Translations under genes and position numbers: made by a program
Shown: positions 23,538 through 34,192 of the stretch, piece by piece
Layout: every line of letters begins with the position of its first letter
Position numbering within the stretch: position 1 is the stretch's first letter
DNA from: Tetradesmus obliquus
Taxonomy: Eukaryota; Chlorophyta; Chlorophyceae; Sphaeropleales; Scenedesmaceae
Assembly (NCBI GenBank): GCA_030272155.1
Contig: CP126192.1
Location: 4,126,501-4,190,500, forward strand
Reading direction: 5' to 3'
Length of the DNA: 64,000 nt
Notes under the pieces: generated by a model
Database searches by the model: none
The model's input: only the letters and a program-made list of their open reading frames with translations
Told to the model about the DNA's origin: nothing

Positions 23538-24698
23538 ATGGTCAGGCTGGCACCGCTGTCGCTCTTGGCAGTGCTGTTGCTGGTTGGAAACGATATGCAT
23601 CTCGTTACAGAGGCGTATGCCATAACTCCGCATCCCACGGGAACAGGCGGCCTCCGGCGGTTGCTGCAGACCAGCGCGTGTGAGTGCATGAAGAAACAGC
23701 TCGCTGGCAACTGCGATGCTGTCTGCAAGTGCCTTGAGGAAGCAAAGGTTGGCATACCTCCCGGCGGATGCCTGCCTGTGTGCAAGTGAGTGCAATGTTG
23801 CTGCTGCGCTGCAGCAGCTGCTACGCTAGCTGGCCAGGCCGATGCAGAAAAGTGACTGCAGCACTCTGGCCTGCAGCTGCTGTGCCTACTGCTCAGCCCA
23901 GACCACACCCGCTGCCAATGAAGTGTCAGCTCTTGCCAACGCCTCGTCCTGTGCAGCTAAGCGTTTGGACACTGCAGGCGGAAGCGTCAGGCAAAAGCAC
24001 GAGGCTGCAGTGCACACGCATCAGGGAAAGTCAGCTGTCAGCGCATCAGCTACCACCTTGCTGTCAATGCCTCGCTGCATCAGCATGCACGCTGGCCGCA
24101 GCCCACACCCTGTGATGCAGATGCGTGTGCCGACCAGCTTGCCGATTGCATTCACCAGCATGCTGCGCTGCTCCCTGCGCTGCGCAGCCGACCAGCTTGT
24201 CAAATGCATTCACCGGCATGCTGCCTGTGCTGCAGGCCATGCGATGAGGAGCTGGCTGCTGCCGGCTGCCCTGATGATGGCAGCATGCCTGTGGCCTGCC
24301 TGCAGCCTGCAAGCTACAGCGCAGAGGTAAATGAGGCTGATCCCTGCTGACCTGCGAATTAACATGTGAGGAATCACAAGCCAAACTTGTACTATGAAGT
24401 TGGTGAGCTTGCAGGTGCCTGTACGCGCATCCTGTGCTGAGCTCAGGCTGCAAGTTGCACTGCCATGGACTTGCATTGAACCTTGATGGTGCGGTCGATC
24501 ATAAATCAGAGTGCTGCAGAACTGTTTGGGTGCTGGCAGAGCTGGTTCAGCCAAATACCAGTTGCCGAGTACAGGTCTTGGAGCTCAAACCACGCAGCTG
24601 CTGCTCCTGTTGCTGCTCCTGCTGCTGCTCCTGTTGCTCCTCCTGCTGCTGCTGCTGCTGCAACCACGTCAGGTTCAGAAGTGCTCTGCTGTCGCTGA
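23538..24698 (+). CDS. Small secreted Cys-rich protein with Ala/Pro tail
   Basis: Provisional four-exon model in phase: 23538-23785, 23877-24009, 24102-24326 and 24540-24698 (about 254 aa). Exon 1 begins with a clear signal peptide (MVRLAPLSLLAVLLLVG) and a Cys-rich core (CECMKKQLAGNCDAVCKCL). Exon 2 reads CCAYCSAQTTP. Exon 3 has CDADACADQLADCIHQHA and further Cys. Exon 4 ends in an Ala/Pro-rich tail from GCT/CCT repeats. I do not recognise the family. Spaced Cys plus an Ala/Pro stalk suggest a cell-wall or extracellular protein. Exon 3 contains an internal direct duplication of about 37 bp with a 58-bp period (24130-24167 and 24188-24225), which shifts frame between copies, so the exon 2-3 boundaries are weak. 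An alternative is read-through of exon 2 in its own frame to a stop at 24330. Confidence 0.5.
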
Positions 24699-25762
24699 CA
24701 GGCAGTGCTGAGTTCCACCCAGCCTGGACACCACCGGCCAAGGCTGCAGGGCACAAGCCGATGCCCGGCATGCCAAGTTTATTGCCGGGTGTGCACTGCA
24801 GTTTCACTCATATTGCGCTCAACCAACACATGCACAGCTGCAGAGCCTGCCTTGACTGTGCAAAAGGACAAAGCAGTGTGGCCTACAGCTCAGCCTGATC
24901 AGCCGGGTTGATGGCAGTTGACAGTTGTTGCAACCAAAGGCGAGGCTGGGAGCACGTACACACCAGGCAGTTGTTTGCAAAGGTGTCCATGCATCTGCAG
25001 CTCCACATACATGCCGCATATTGCATGTGCTTAGTGCGCGCAGCCTCCGTGCGGCCCGCCAGGACCGTGCGGCACGGCTGGAACTTCCAGCTCACTTGAA
25101 GTGATGTGGCATCGCAACTTATATGAACTGCTGTGTGGGATCCGCCACTGCTATGATTCGCTTTGGTAACTCTGTATTTATGGGTATGGGCAAGGGTATA
25201 TGAGGGGATCGGCGGGCTGTGCCAGGCCCTGCTGCTGCCTGAGCAGCTGCCAGCAGTGCAGTGCACTGCAGGCAGGGTGAATGCACCAAGCAACCTGCTG
25301 CTCCAGGTTCCAGGCACAGCACCTTGTTGCCAGCTCAATGACACCGAAGTGATCATAGGCCACGTCAGGTCAAGCGTGTTTGCGTCACAAAGCTTACCAA
25401 GTTCGTTTCGGCTAAGCACAACAGCCACCACCTGCCGTCCTTCGTGTCATGCTTCTAGCCGTGCAGTCTTCCAGACGTGTACTTGATTTGACAATCAAGG
25501 GTCACTGAATTGCACGAACAGTGATAGGCGCATAGGCTTAATCCGCTGTAGCTTGCTGGAAGGGCTGTCATTCTAGTGACAGGCCGGATCAAGCTCCCTA
25601 ACCGGTGCAATGCCGTCGACGTGCGCACCAGCCTTCTTAAGGGCAGCCGCATAGTAGATTGGGGCATTGCTCAGCGCTCACCATTGACGTTTCACCGGCG
25701 ACCTGCACCAGCTCAGCTGAGCTGCCGGGGTGCTGCCCGTATAAGCTGGCCCGCAGGGTTCC
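24699..25762. other. Intergenic region, no gene seen
   Basis: About 1.06 kb between the Cys-rich gene and the peroxidase, both on the + strand. It should hold the 3' UTR of the first and the promoter of the second. No supported open frame, tRNA or repeat found. Confidence 0.5.
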
Positions 25763-28197
25763 ATGTGGCTCATTCTTCTGCTCCTAGCAGCGCCTCTGGC
25801 AGCGTTTGCCCAGGATGTTGTGCAGCAGGCGGTGCCAGTGACTCAGACTGCTTCTTACAACCCGAGACAGGTGCGTGCAGGGGCCCATATGCGCCCCTCT
25901 TCTCGCGTAGCCTCGCCTTACTTGGACGTTCAACAGCCGTACGATTGTTTGGGGCGTAGCAAGTCGCCAGATCCAGCCGCGGAGCTGCCCAGCCACCTGC
26001 AAGTGCAGCTGAACTTCCCTGTGCTGCTGCCTTGCTGCTGCACCCGCAGGTGGACTGGCGCTCTGTGATCACCGCCTGCCATGCAGCCACTCGCTACGAG
26101 CGGCGCATGGCAAACTTCTGCCTGCGCAGCGCCTTCCATGATGCCATGTCTATCGACGTAGAGTGCGCCAAAACAAAGAAGCCGGATGATGAGGGTTATG
26201 ACTGTGGAGGAGCAGGTGAGGCCGTCAGGGGGCGCACCACAAACCACCGTATAGGGGTGGGTGACGCGGGTTTGGCAGAACCCCCTCCCCCCCTCGCTGA
26301 AAGTGGCTATTCTCGTCATTTGACCCTACCCCCCCTTCGGAAAGTGGCATGCCATACGGAGCTCCCCGGCCCCTTGCTCGGAGCTCTCGAACCCCTACCC
26401 CCCCTTCAAAAAGTGGCTCCGGCTTGAAAAAACCCCTCCCCCCCATAACGAACGTGGCACCGCGTCACCCCCCCCTATACGGTGGTTTGTGGTGGGCCCC
26501 CAGCCACTGCTTGTGCTGTACATGCTGCAATATGTGTGCAAGCTTGCATGATGAAAATGGCTGGGCATTCATAGCCGCAGCAGGCGTTGAGGACGGCAGC
26601 CAATCCAACAGCAGCGCACTGTGTACACACTGCTTACGCGCCTGGTGCCTACTCACAAAGCTTGCCTGCACGCATCAGAACGCTCTGCAATGCTGCAACG
26701 TAACCAAGATGTTTGTGCTCGTTGTTGCTGCTGCCTGTGCAGACGCCTCCATGCTGCTGTGTGAAGCTGAGCAGATGCGTGACGAGAATGGCCTCAAGCA
26801 GCACGCCTTCTCCAGGCGTACCGCAGCTCTCATCAAGACCATCTCGCAGCAGTACGGCTGCAGCCTTGCAGGTACGAATATGTTGCGTTGCGTGTGGGTG
26901 TGAGCTGCAGCGCTGCATGTGATGCGCCTCGTACCACATGTTGCGCCTCGTACCACATGCTGCATTGCGTGTGGGTGTGAGCTGCAGCGCTGCATGTGAT
27001 GCGCCTCGTACCACATGTTGCGCCTCGTACCACATGTTGCGTTGCGTGTGGGTGTGAGCTGCAGCGCTGCATGTGATGCGCCTCGTACCACATGTTGCGC
27101 CTCGTACCACATGTTGCGTTGCGTGTGGGTGTGAGCTGCAGCGCTGCATGTGATGCGCCTCGTACCACGCACTGCTCAACACCGCAGCTGAGTGCGCTTG
27201 GCACTCACGATACACCAGGCAATGGTGGCGCTGGTTCACATGCAGCACATGTATAATCCAAGTTTCTGCCAACAAGCCTCTGCATATTACAGTTGTTTCC
27301 ACTTGTTGCCCTTTCCTGCTGTTCGCTCTGCTCAACACTGCAATTTGGATCACCACCACTATGACTGTGTCACATCTGGCCGCTACTGTCCATGCATGCC
27401 TACACAAGACTCCTGCTGCATACCATTCTTGCAGTATCCTGCAAGCTCAACACCCAGTGCTCATCAAACAACTGCGTCTGCTGCCGCCTCGCCTGCTGCT
27501 GCCCTGCCCTGCCTCGCTGCAGATGCCCTGGCTGTGTGTGCCATGACCACTGTGCGCGTGCTAGGCGCAGAGGACTTGCTCACCATGGTTCCCCTGCGGG
27601 TGGGCCGCATCGACAACTCAAAGTGCAACCGCAGCGGCCAGCTGCCACCCGATACTGCCACATCTGTTGAGGCTATGGACTTCTTCACTGCGCGGGGGCT
27701 GACCATTGATGATGGCACGGCACTGCTGGGGGTGCATGCACTGGTGCCCACCAAGGGCTGCGTGCAGTGAGTGTGTGATTCTGGATGTTGAATAGTTTAC
27801 TGCAGGCAGTTTGGGGTTGAAAGTGTGAGCATGCTTAGTGCTGCATGGCACAGCGCTGCATACATCAGCAGTGATGCTGCGCAGCGCATGTTAAGTGCCT
27901 CGTCACTGCATCCCAACCTATCTGCCGTTTGCCGCGCGCAATCACTGTGTGGCTGGCATCTAATGCGTTACACGCCCACAGCAGACTCTCACCGCGTGCC
28001 TAAGGCGCTGTTGTACATCTCAATGGTTGCCTGCAGGAAGTACAACGGCGAGGTGGCGGTGGAGTGTGACCCCATGGATAGGTCTGCTGCCCCACGCACT
28101 GCAGCTGCTGCTGCCGCTGCAGCACCTCAGGCTGGCCCGGGGCCTGGCGGCCCTGGCGGGCCCGGGGGGCCGGGAGCACCTGGAGGAGGGCCAGGTG

Positions 28198-28237
<40 letters not shown>

Positions 28238-30019
28238 CTGCAGGTGGCGGGGTGCTAGGCCTCAATACATGCCTGCAACATGCAAGGCAGCTATGTTTTC
28301 AGACGTGTTTTGCTGCACATGAACAGCAGCCAGCTGTGCACGACAGCAAGCTGTTTGCAGCTCTGGCAGCAGCCCATCTGTCGTGCATTGCCCTGCTCTA
28401 CATTGCTTTTGCTGATACTCCTGTTTATCCCTGCACTATGCATCAGGCGGCAACAACCCTCCAGGAGGTGGTGGTGTACCCCCTAAGCCCTCACCCAACC
28501 CACCCAACGGTGGAGGCCCCAACCCCTCTCCCCCACCTAACGGCGGCGGCGGCAACAACCCTAAGCCTTCCCCACCTCCCGGCGGTGGTGGCGGTGGTGG
28601 TGGTGGCGGCAAGCCACAGCCTCCTCCTGTGATGCCTAAGAACGGCACCTGCCGCAACATCCAGATGTTCACCTTCGACAATAGGTGCGTGGTAGTGGTG
28701 TGGTGCAGCTTCGCTTGGGTGGCCGCAGCCTGCTGTCCTTGTGGGTGGTGGGCCACCCACCTTGCATTGCCTGTGCAACACGTCAGGCACGCCTGGCTGT
28801 GAATTATACAACAGACTCCTGCTGGAAGGCTTGCTGGGTCAGCCTGGCAGGCACTGCTACTCTTGCCACTGCACTGCAGGTCAACAGCACATCACCGCCA
28901 GCAGCACACATGCATACACCCTTGCTAACGGCCGTTTTATGCACCTTATCTGTCACTCTGCAGGTGGTACCTGGACCTGTGCAGCCCGGATATTTCCATC
29001 ATAGACTTCAAGCCGGTGAAGCCCTACCCCAACTACACTGATGCTGACTGGGATGCGCTGCGCAAGAAGACCGCCTGCCAGTACACCAGCGATGCCTTCA
29101 GGCGCGCAGAGCTCACACTGCTGGAGAAGGGTGAGCAGCTGGCCCCGATGTTCTTTGGCAACCCTAGCAGTGCCACATGTGCTGTAGGTTACCTGGTGCG
29201 TGGTTTGAGAAGCGTTCGGCTTGTGCAGAGCTCACCCCGCTGGCGAAGGGGGTGAGTGGCCGCCTCATTCACAGCACAGGAACTTGCAGTGCACTACGAC
29301 ACCTGGTCTGAACAGGTGGGGCGTTCAATTTGCAGCCCTGCATGTTCTGATCCCTGCAAGCAGCCTTGCCAACTGCCCGACGTGCTGTTGCATGCTGTTG
29401 CATGCTGCCGCAGCTCGCAGCGGCGCGCTGGGCGCCGACTACCCGGATCGCATGGATGCGGGTGCTGCCTGGAGCAACAAGGGCGAGGGTGGCGGCTGCC
29501 CCTTCAGCCAGCCCGGCTGGGCTGATGCCAGCATTGATGCCAAGTGCCCCCACCCCAAGGTCTGGTTCTACCCCAGGAATGACGCCTTCATGGGGCTCAC
29601 ATGCCAGGTGAGCTGTTGCTGTTGTTCCTGTTGTCATGTTCGCTCTTAAAGCATCAAGTATGACGTTGCACTTTGTGCAACTCATATGCCGCGTGAGCTG
29701 TTGTGACGTTACTAGCACTTCTGTTATCACTAGCAGTGGTTTTGCAGGTAGCGTGTGTGCTGTGCGAGGGTTTGTTTTGGGTGATGCCGGGCAGACGCCA
29801 GGCTGCAGCCCTCGCATAGCAGGGACAAACCGTCCATTGAGATTGGCACGTCAGCCAGCGGGGCTGCTGGAAGTGTGCGTGACTTCACCTAGAGCTAGGC
29901 TTGCTTAACAACGTAGTATCAAGCTAGCAGAGTGTGCTGCATTGCTGGCTGCGCTGCGCTGCATGCTGCTGCATGCAACGGCACGCAGCGCGTTGCGCAA
30001 TGAGTGCTGACAGGGTGGT

Positions 30020-30061
<42 letters not shown>

Positions 30062-30300
30062 GGACCCGCCCAAGGGTGAGAAGGAGGCAGACATCAAGGG
30101 TGCCATGCTGGAGTACGCACTAAACAACACAGGTGTGCGCTAGCCCCGCTAGCTGAAATGCAAAAGGAGAGCGCAGCTATAGCTGCAACACTGCAGAGCC
30201 CTGCATCAAATGCTTACTTGTTTTGCTCGAGCCTCCCGCCGGTTGAGCGTGTTATGCCTGGTCTTTGTGCAGCTGCCGCTGCACTCGACACACCGCTGGC

Positions 30301-30334
<34 letters not shown>

Positions 30335-30848
30335 ACCCTCCTGCCCTGCGTGCTGCTGCTGCCGCCGCTGCCTCCTCAGGCTGGCAGCACGACTTTGCCA
30401 AGTCCTTCACCAAGATGGTGGGCCTGGGTGTGCGCTGGTCCAGCCAAGCCTTCTACCCCACCTGGAGGGAGTGCAACAGGGGTTATGTGGCTGGCCCTGA
30501 TGCGGCACCAGGCACCAACTGCGCACCCTGCAGCCTGCTGGGGAAGATCAGGGTGGATGAGCCGACTGTGGTGGGGGTGCCACCTGGCTACAGGTGCCCT
30601 GCTAGCTGCGTGTGCAGGGGAGAGTACAGCAAGAGAGCGGTGAGTTGATCACAACAGCATGCACAGCTTTGTACTGCTGGTGTTACTCTGTTGTACGTTC
30701 CCCTACTGCTTGAAAACAGGAGCCTAACACCTTAGAGCGCATCAAATCTCAACGACAACCTCTGCGCACGTTCTACGCCATTACACTAATTCTGTGTTTT
30801 GTGTTGTGTCTGCAGACGCTGGTTGTGGATGCAACCATGGAGCCTTGA
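25763..30848 (+). CDS. Secreted haem peroxidase with a Pro/Gly-rich linker inside the fold
   Basis: Eleven exons in phase: 25763-25870, 26050-26215, 26743-26871, 27523-27766, 28037-28194, 28447-28684, 28964-29130, 29414-29607, 30060-30132, 30380-30639 and 30816-30848 (about 589 aa). Signal peptide MWLILLLLAAPLAAFAQ. The distal haem site is FCLRSAFHDA with Arg62 and His66 in the canonical R-x3-H spacing. DCGGADAS matches the calcium-site loop. YGCSLADALAVCAM, VGRIDNSKCN and ALLGVHALV follow, with His206 as the proximal haem ligand. After this core a run of about 85 residues of Gly, Pro, Asn and Ser interrupts the protein before a Cys-containing C-terminal half (TCRNIQMFTFDNRWYLDLC; DFAKSFTKMVGLG) that resembles the distal half of plant-type peroxidases. 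The family (class II/III-like) oxidises phenolics with H2O2 outside the cell. Two introns carry repeats (a MITE and a 77-bp array). Confidence 0.85.
26228..26501. mobile_element. 274-bp MITE-like element with 42-bp terminal inverted repeats
   Basis: The ends 26228-26269 and 26460-26501 are inverted copies matching at 40 of 42 positions; the core ACCACAAACCACCGTATAG is perfect in both. The inside carries four degenerate repeats of a C-run followed by AAAGTGGC or ACGTGGC (near 26281-26306, 26322-26349, 26392-26417 and 26433-26460). There is no coding capacity for a transposase. It sits within intron 2 of the peroxidase gene. I do not see an unambiguous target-site duplication. Size, inverted ends and lack of a gene fit a non-autonomous DNA transposon. 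Confidence 0.75.
26880..27168 (+). repeat. Tandem array, four copies of a 77-bp unit
   Basis: Copies begin at an exact 77-bp spacing (cgtgtgggtg at 26891, 26968, 27045 and 27122). Each unit holds the doubled block cgcctcgtaccacatg, except the last, which ends after one. Copies are nearly identical, indicating recent expansion. The array starts about 10 bp behind the donor of peroxidase exon 3 and is intronic. 77 is not a multiple of three, so it cannot add an in-frame coding repeat. Confidence 0.9.
28200..28237 (+). repeat. CAG microsatellite at a peroxidase donor
   Basis: About 12 CAG units start 5-6 bases after the donor of exon 28037-28194. If the donor were skipped, the tract would add a Gln run to the Gly/Pro linker. 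Confidence 0.85.
29225..29254 (+). pseudogene. Ghost copy of a peroxidase exon 3' edge
   Basis: In the intron after exon 28964-29130, the last roughly 25 bases of that exon and its donor recur 119 bp downstream (gcagagctca then c-rich differences, then gaagg and gtgag). The copy has an extra G before GTGAG. No matching acceptor exists, so it is a decayed duplicate and not a used exon. Confidence 0.65.
30021..30056 (+). repeat. TGC/CTG microsatellite forming a 3' splice tract
   Basis: Twelve TGC units run straight into the ccag acceptor of peroxidase exon 30060-30132, so the repeat takes the place of the polypyrimidine tract. Confidence 0.85.
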
Positions 30849-33800
30849 GAGCAAGGAGAAAGCAGCGCACCTGCGCCGCCACTCGGGACAGCCCCTGGAT
30901 ACGTGATCTCTGCAGCAGCGGCATTATGCCCTACTGTGCGGCTTTTTTGCCTTGATTCAGATGCAGAAGGATCCTGCAACTGAAACCCTTCTCAGCTGCA
31001 GCAGAAACCTGCCCTTGAATGGGCTGCATGCCCTGATTGTTATGCAATGTTGCAACTTGAACTTTGTTACGAGCATCCTTGCTGGCTGCTGAGCAACTGT
31101 CTGTTTGTTTGTTTCTGTGCACGGAGGTTTGAATGCAGTGGACCCTCGGCTGGCCCAGCCTTATGAGATTGTGCACGATCCACTGGCGCATGCAGAGTTA
31201 GCTGCCTGGAACCTCGCCAAGCTGTGCATGTGTGCGTACTCTGAATACCACACTGGCTTGAGCCGCTGTGTTGCGCCCACGCCTGGTTGGGCTTGCTGTA
31301 TGCTTGCGGCGCGTATATTGTAAACACTGCACAGGCTGAATGCGGGTTCAATCCAGGCACTCTCCTGGCGCTTGTCAGGAGATCGCCCGGCATGGTGTTG
31401 AAAGCAAATGTTGTTGTGCATGCCTGGATGTTCAGGCCTTCATGCCTGCGTCATGCAGGCTCATCACACCACACAACATGCAACACACAAAAAGGAGGAG
31501 AATTTGGCACACTACTGTGGCTGCGGTGGTGGTGCTGCGGAAATGTCAAACAGTGCATTTTAAAGTCAGAGGGCTGCATCAATGCACTTCTCTGGCGTGC
31601 AACAGCGTGCAGCCTTTGCGCAATTTAACATCGCACATGTGTGCGAATCCATCTTTCCGTGATTGTCTGTGTTGCCATCTTGGCGTCTCTGTGTGCGCTT
31701 TCGGGCCCAACTCTAATGATGTGCACAGAACCCTTTTGGCTCTGCCTGAGCAGCAGCTATGCTGCAGAGAGCTTGTTTCAATACTGAGCCAGGCGTCAAT
31801 TATTGATGATGACGGTCATCTGTGGCCTTTGAATTGTGTCACCAGCATGTGTGCGCATGGGCAGCGTTGCTTGCTGCCATTAAAATGGGTGCAATACAGG
31901 TGCCAGATAGAATCCTGGATTTGAGCAGAGCAGCAACAGTGGCTGCTCTCTCCGCAGTTCCAATGTGTTATATCATTGACAGACAAGACTGCGGCAATTT
32001 GGTGTGATCAGCTGTTTGCTGCCTTTGCTGTTTTGTGAGAGGTGCACAGCACAGTAGCCTGCACCAGGCTCGGCTGTTTCTACCAGGCTCAGCTATGGAA
32101 TCTACGTTAAGCCCGTGAGTAAGGGCCGTTTATGTGGTTGGCTGCTTTTGTCGCTGCAGCCAGCTGATGTCTAAATCACTGCTCTTCCTGCTGACGTCAA
32201 TACGTGGTGCTTTTTGTGATGTGATGGCACCTCCTTCGAATTTGTGAAAGCATTAGTTGATACGCCTCCGCCGAGATTATGAAAGGTTGCGTACTCTCGT
32301 GTCAGTTGCCAGCTGGATCGTCTTGCCATACTTGCCCTATTCGCCAACCCCTGCATGAGCTAGTCAGTCCAGTGCACTGTAGAGCACTCAGTGGCAGACT
32401 TTGGGCACGGCTGTTTCATTGCCGACGTCTCACTCGCATTTATTTGGCCAGCTCTTTGCAAGGCCAACATGATCAGCTGCATGGCGCTGGCCAGGCATGC
32501 ACAGAACACACAGCATGTGGAGCATCACCCCTGCACTTCGCAGTTTTCTACTGGTTGGCCTACCTGCTGCACTGGATCCGGCCCTCGATGGCGAGCTGAT
32601 AATGGTCTAAATTGGCACTGCTTGTTTTGACTTTGAGGCATGTTAGATGCATTCTGATGAACCTGAGGCACGTTTTGCGCCCGTTGGCAGTCACTTGCCG
32701 GCGACAGCCGGCACACGTGTCTCTTATGTGGGCTAACGTGGGGTACTTGATGTGTGTGACATGTAGCACGAGCTCGTGTGGCAGACATATGGCTGCTGAT
32801 GCAGATGCAGTGCACTGTACATGCACTTCCATGGTCTGCAATACCACCAGCGACAGGTTGCTGACTGTTTGAGGTTTTGGGACCATGGTACTGTTAGGCC
32901 CGTTGTATGATGAGGCGACAACACATTTTGAGTGGCACGGTGCGATGTAAATTATGCTGCTGCCTTCTTGAATGCTGGCGGTGCCTTTCAAAGGCAACCA
33001 AAGTTTGGTTGCATGGCTTGGTTATGTTGCTGTGTTCGCAGTGCGAGAGCAAACTTCGCACTGCCACAGACAAGCGACCGGCGCGTTGTGTCGGACGCAG
33101 CTCTCAGCGTCAACACAGGACAGGACGTGTAGCTTGTTGAGTTTGTTACAAGGTGGTCGCCAGTTCTTGTCACGTGAACGACTTGCAGAGATGTGTGCGC
33201 ACCGTACTTTCGGACATCTGCTTGCGGCTGGGCGTGGCATGCCTGTTCGCAGCTAGGCCTCCTCGACGACCAACACGTTCAGTGTCTGTGAGGATGACCT
33301 TGAACAACGTCTGCACTGCAGGCGTACCAACGACGAGTAGGTAGATAGAGGGGTGACATGGTGTGTTCAGGCAGCATACGCCACCACTAACACCTGGTCA
33401 AACAGGTAGCTGCAAGCAGCTCAGCTCGGGCTGTCACGCTGAGGTATAACCCCGGGAAATCCTCTGTGTGTAAGGTGTGACACTGGTTATGCTAGCATAA
33501 CCGTCTTCTCCGACAACGAGTTACTCAGCAACCAGCCACACCTGCGCAGCGTAAATATGCTGGTGGTACGGTCGTAGGCCATCATCCAAGTCAAGACAGC
33601 CCACATGAAAGCCATATGATCCTGCGCAGCACCTCGACAGCAGGCGCCCCAAGCCAGCATCCAGAAAACCAAACTATGGCAACAGTGCCGCAGCAAGCTC
33701 TTGGGTTGCGCAACCAACAGCAGCCTCCATGTGTAATGTGCTTGGGGATCCTGGCAGGCTGCAGGTGCAACCCACCGCGGGCCAAGTGACATGGCCAGCA

Positions 33801-34192
33801 TGCAAATGGCGCAAAAGTGCATCCTCAAGCGCTGCTTCAGCGCTGTGTGGGATGCAGCCAGGTGTTCATTCCCTGTTGTTCAAGCCGCTGGCTGGGCCGG
33901 ACCACCACAAACCAGCAAAACATCCAGGGATAGAAGAACGGCTGCACACAACTGTACTGTGCTGATGCTCGCTTGCTGAGTGCCTAGTTGAGCACGGCTG
34001 TACTGGCAACTGCAATAAGGAGTCAGCAAGCAGCAAACATCACCACAGGGGCAGCAATAAGCAGCTCACCAGGCTGCTGTGCAGTACCGTGCGGCTTTGC
34101 AAACGAAACACCAGGTGCAGCACAGCACCAACTGCTGGGCCCTAGCATTCTTCCTCTCCTGCAGTTCTCTCCCACTGATGCCGGTCAGCTGT
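30849..34192. other. 3.3-kb convergent intergenic region, no gene seen
   Basis: Lies between the 3' ends of the peroxidase (+) and OLA1 (-). The only longer frame (33487-33828, -) is hydrophobic, but it lacks a start context, splice partners or family motifs. No tRNA or transposon ends seen. A + strand TGTAA at 31319-31323 fits the peroxidase 3' UTR, and a - strand TGTAA at 33146-33150 may serve OLA1. Confidence 0.5.
31319..31323 (+). terminator. Candidate polyadenylation signal TGTAA for the peroxidase
   Basis: TGTAA about 470 bp after the peroxidase stop, at a spacing typical of green-algal 3' UTRs. Motif match only. Confidence 0.35.

Noticed and set aside
26880-27168. CRISPR-like array
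   Set aside because: Units are head-to-tail and near identical over their full 77 bp, with no unique spacers, and lie in a eukaryotic intron.
28436-28811. Pro/Gly-rich - strand frames
   Set aside because: Antisense of the Gly/Pro linker exon of the peroxidase.
29290-29315. 26-nt peroxidase exon (VHYDTWSEQ)
   Set aside because: Has acceptor and donor, but its inclusion shifts the frame of the next exon.
33487-33828. Small membrane protein gene on the - strand
   Set aside because: Hydrophobic but Cys/Trp/Met-scattered, no signal or family motif, no splice context; more likely intergenic sequence or OLA1 3' UTR.
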